From assembly GCA_934663885.1 (NCBI GenBank), contig CAKUKW010000032.1:1-13665 (forward strand): DNA of 13,665 bases. The letters are read 5' to 3'. The notes below the pieces were generated by a model. The model was given only the letters and a program-made list of their open reading frames with translations. It did not search any database and was not told the origin of the DNA. Each line of letters opens with the position of its first letter. Positions within the stretch are counted from its first letter, which is position 1. This document shows, piece after piece, positions 11,768 to 13,665 of this stretch. The position numbers and the translations under genes are program-made. This DNA comes from an uncultured Tidjanibacter sp. (GTDB lineage: Bacteria; Bacteroidota; Bacteroidia; Bacteroidales; Rikenellaceae).

Positions 11768-13162
11768 TTATTTCGCCATTTCGGCTTCGACTTCCTCCAC
11801 CGTTATCGGTATCCTGCGTTTGCCGAGCATACGATTACCGGTAGCGGTTATCAGCAGGTCATCCTCCAGGCGTAGACCTCCGAAATTCAGGTAGGCGTCC
11901 AGTTTGTCGAAATTAATGAATTCCTTATTGAGTCCTTCGGCTTTCCATTGCGCGATATATGCAGGAATAAAATATATGCCCGGCTCGACGGTCATTACCA
12001 TTCCGGGCTGCAGGCGGCGACCCATGCGGACGTTGTGTCCCAGCTTGCGGCTCCGCTGTATCTCGTCGTCGTAACCGACGTTGTCTTCGCCCAGGTCCTC
12101 CATATCGTGTACGTCGAGACCCATCATGTGGCCGAGGCCGTGGGGCATAAACAGGCCGTTCGCACCGTTTTCCACCGCATCGTCGGCGTTGCCCCTCATC
12201 AGACCCAGCGCTATGAGCCCCTCGACTATAACCTTTGCCGCCGAAAGATGCACTTCGCGGTAGATCATGCCCGGCTTGGCCAAACCGAAGGCGTGGTTGT
12301 TCGCAGCAAGGACTATGTTATAAATATCTTTCTGTTTCTGCGAATACTTACCACTTACGGGAAATGCGCGTGTAAAATCGCTGCAGTAATTATTGACGTT
12401 CTCAGCCCCCGCGTCAACGAGCAGCAGCCGCCCCCCTTCCAGTATGCCGTCCGGGTTGTGGTTGTGCAGGGTCTCACCGTGCTGGCTAACTATTGAGTGG
12501 AACGATACCCCCTGGCCGTATTTCAGCGCTATGCCTTCGATCTCTCCCGCTATCTCGCGCTCAGTTCCTCCCGGCCGTGTCATGCGCATCGCGGCTGTGT
12601 GCATCCTGTAACCTATCTCCGATGCGTCCTCCAACTGCTCTATCTCCTCCTCTGATTTTATACTGCGCAGGGAAACCACCGCCCGGATAAGCTCCTGTGA
12701 AACATAATCCGCCAGTACCGTCGGCTTAATACCCAGCCAGTCCACTAACTTCAGCTTGTTGTCGCCCCTGTATGGCGGCAGGAAGTGGATTGGACGTCCC
12801 TTACTTATCGCGGCAGTCAGCTTTTCACGGATCCTTTCCGCGGGGAAAACATTCTCGGGCTTTATGCCGCACCTGTTACCGAGCTCTTTTATGGCGGGCT
12901 GCGGGCCCATCCAGATGATGTCGTCCATCGTGTAGTCGTCACCGTAGAGATAATCCTCGCCCTCATCGATGTCGAGCACTAAAGCAAGGCCCGGAAGTTC
13001 CAACCCGGCAAAATATAAAAAACTGCTGTCCTGCCTGTGGTGGTAGGCATTGTCGGGATAATTCTTGGGCGCCTCGCTGTTGCCCGGCAACAGTATAACT
13101 CCGCGCGATACTTTCCTGCGAAGCTCCTCGCGTCTCTTTATATAAGTCTGTTTTCCAAACAT
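11768..13162 (-). CDS. Xaa-Pro aminopeptidase (M24B, aminopeptidase P type)
   Basis: A 464-residue metallopeptidase of the pita-bread fold that removes an N-terminal residue preceding proline from cytoplasmic peptides. The N-terminal non-catalytic domain (about 1-165) has the creatinase-like SFLYFAGLELPG and DDYTMDDIIWMGP blocks. The catalytic domain shows all five metal ligands expected for two Mn/Zn ions: Asp250 (LLLVDAG), Asp262 (CSDFTRAFP), His345 (HGLGHMMGLDVHD), Glu393 (MTVEPGIYF) and Glu433 (GLRLEDDLLIT). Length and motif order are as in bacterial aminopeptidase P. The start MFGKQTYIKR is well placed. The gene is leftward and followed by its own terminator. No signal peptide is present. 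The prolidase PepQ is an alternative, but length and the N-domain favour aminopeptidase P. Confidence 0.93.
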   Translation of the reverse strand: MFGKQTYIKRREELRRKVSRGVILLPGNSEAPKNYPDNAYHHRQDSSFLYFAGLELPGLALVLDIDEGEDYLYGDDYTMDDIIWMGPQPAIKELGNRCGIKPENVFPAERIREKLTAAISKGRPIHFLPPYRGDNKLKLVDWLGIKPTVLADYVSQELIRAVVSLRSIKSEEEIEQLEDASEIGYRMHTAAMRMTRPGGTEREIAGEIEGIALKYGQGVSFHSIVSQHGETLHNHNPDGILEGGRLLLVDAGAENVNNYCSDFTRAFPVSGKYSQKQKDIYNIVLAANNHAFGLAKPGMIYREVHLSAAKVIVEGLIALGLMRGNADDAVENGANGLFMPHGLGHMMGLDVHDMEDLGEDNVGYDDEIQRSRKLGHNVRMGRRLQPGMVMTVEPGIYFIPAYIAQWKAEGLNKEFINFDKLDAYLNFGGLRLEDDLLITATGNRMLGKRRIPITVEEVEAEMAK

Positions 13163-13387
13163 TTTTTATGATATTTAAGTTTACACTTCTTATGGAACGA
13201 TTCTGTATTTTCCAGCCCGCAGACGGATATTCGCCTGGTTGGTCTGGCCCGGGGTATTAATCATGCCATTTTAATCAGCTCTTGCCGGAGGCTGTCCCGT
13301 AAAGTTACGCATTTTTAAATAAACGCTTTTTAATATACTATGAATTCTTCTGCTTCTGCTCCCCAATTGCCTTTAACCCTGTTCTCT

Positions 13388-13665
13388 TTATTCGATGTTT
13401 ATCCCCGCTTTGCGCGCCTGGGCGAACTGCATTTTATATGGAACCTTATACATCACGCCGTCTTTTAATAAAAGTGAACCCGTCTGCCGGTACCAAAACG
13501 AGACGCCCACCGATACACACTGCCCGCGGAGGGAAAGTACCCATTCATAATCGCACGGCCGCGCGTTCTTTCCGGATTCACCCCCGCAGACAACCTGCTC
13601 CACCCCCCCGCCGAGCCAAGGTGTCAGGTCAACGGGCCCGAGCAGCGGCTCACACACCACTATCC
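13388..13665 (-). CDS. DUF5131 (phage Gp37/Gp68-like) protein, C-terminal part, cut by the window edge
   Basis: The reading frame enters from the right edge and ends at 13388. The visible 92 or so codons contain the family's C-terminal signature: CEPLLGPVDLTPWLGGGVEQ, VVCGGESGKNARPCDYEWVL, then LRGQCVSVGVSFWYRQTG. Complete members are about 230-300 residues and were first noted in phage (Gp37/Gp68), but many occur as solitary chromosomal genes. A relationship to radical-SAM-like folds has been suggested; the N-terminal half that would carry the cysteines lies outside the window. An internal GTG at 13660 is not the true start, because family residues continue upstream (IVVCEPLL). It is unlikely to be tied to the left-hand prophage remnant. 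Confidence 0.8.
   Translation of the reverse strand, partial: IVVCEPLLGPVDLTPWLGGGVEQVVCGGESGKNARPCDYEWVLSLRGQCVSVGVSFWYRQTGSLLLKDGVMYKVPYKMQFAQARKAGINIE

Noticed and set aside
13388..13665. Taking the DUF5131 (Gp37/Gp68) gene as the far end of the prophage
   Set aside because: More than 10 kb of ordinary host genes lie between, and the family is common as a solitary chromosomal gene.
1..13665. CRISPR array, transposon ends, integrase or rRNA genes
   Set aside because: No regularly spaced repeats, no transposase or recombinase motifs and no rRNA-like sequence were seen on either strand.

Overview
The window looks like a stretch of a Bacteroidota (Bacteroidales) chromosome, possibly Alistipes/Rikenellaceae. 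The support is: promoters of the Bacteroidota type (TTTG near -33, TAnnTTTG near -7) ahead of several genes; start codons preceded by A/T-rich leaders, mostly without Shine-Dalgarno sequences; a divergent EF-G paralogue of the Bacteroides EF-G2 type; PepSY-like (DUF2874) exported proteins; and a DUF3467 protein. The genus is inference; the phylum/order is fairly secure.

Left part (about 1-3,350): a prophage remnant. A leftward C1/LexA-like repressor (HTH plus S24 peptidase) faces a control region of about 220 bp, followed rightward by an unrecognised 132-residue gene, a terminator and an apparently intact large terminase. No portal, capsid or tail gene follows. Just after the terminase lies the C-terminal stub of a Cro/C1-type HTH gene. 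The control region holds two promoters facing each other with their -7 elements five bases apart, and short palindromes lying on the promoter elements. It looks like a lysogeny-type switch that has outlived most of the phage on this side.

Middle part (about 3,350-8,760): host genes and decayed genes. There is a leftward exported beta-rich (probably outer-membrane barrel) protein, a small rightward protein of unknown function, and a leftward EF-G paralogue whose GTPase motifs depart from EF-G at the catalytic His, the switch I Thr and the NKxD Lys. Then comes an A/T-rich stretch (about 7,140-8,760) with three damaged rightward genes: a thioredoxin-fold C-terminal fragment, a lipoprotein/membrane gene with an apparent one-base slip in its signal peptide, and a second gene sharing the same C-terminal membrane module but carrying an in-frame TAG.

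Right part (about 8,760-13,665): ordinary housekeeping and envelope genes. These are mnmA (tRNA 2-thiouridylase) and a DUF3467 gene rightward, then leftward two paralogous PepSY-like exported proteins, an M24B Xaa-Pro aminopeptidase, and the C-terminal end of a DUF5131 (phage Gp37/Gp68) protein that runs off the window. Strong hairpin terminators separate the convergent genes. No rRNA, tRNA, CRISPR array, transposase or integrase was found.
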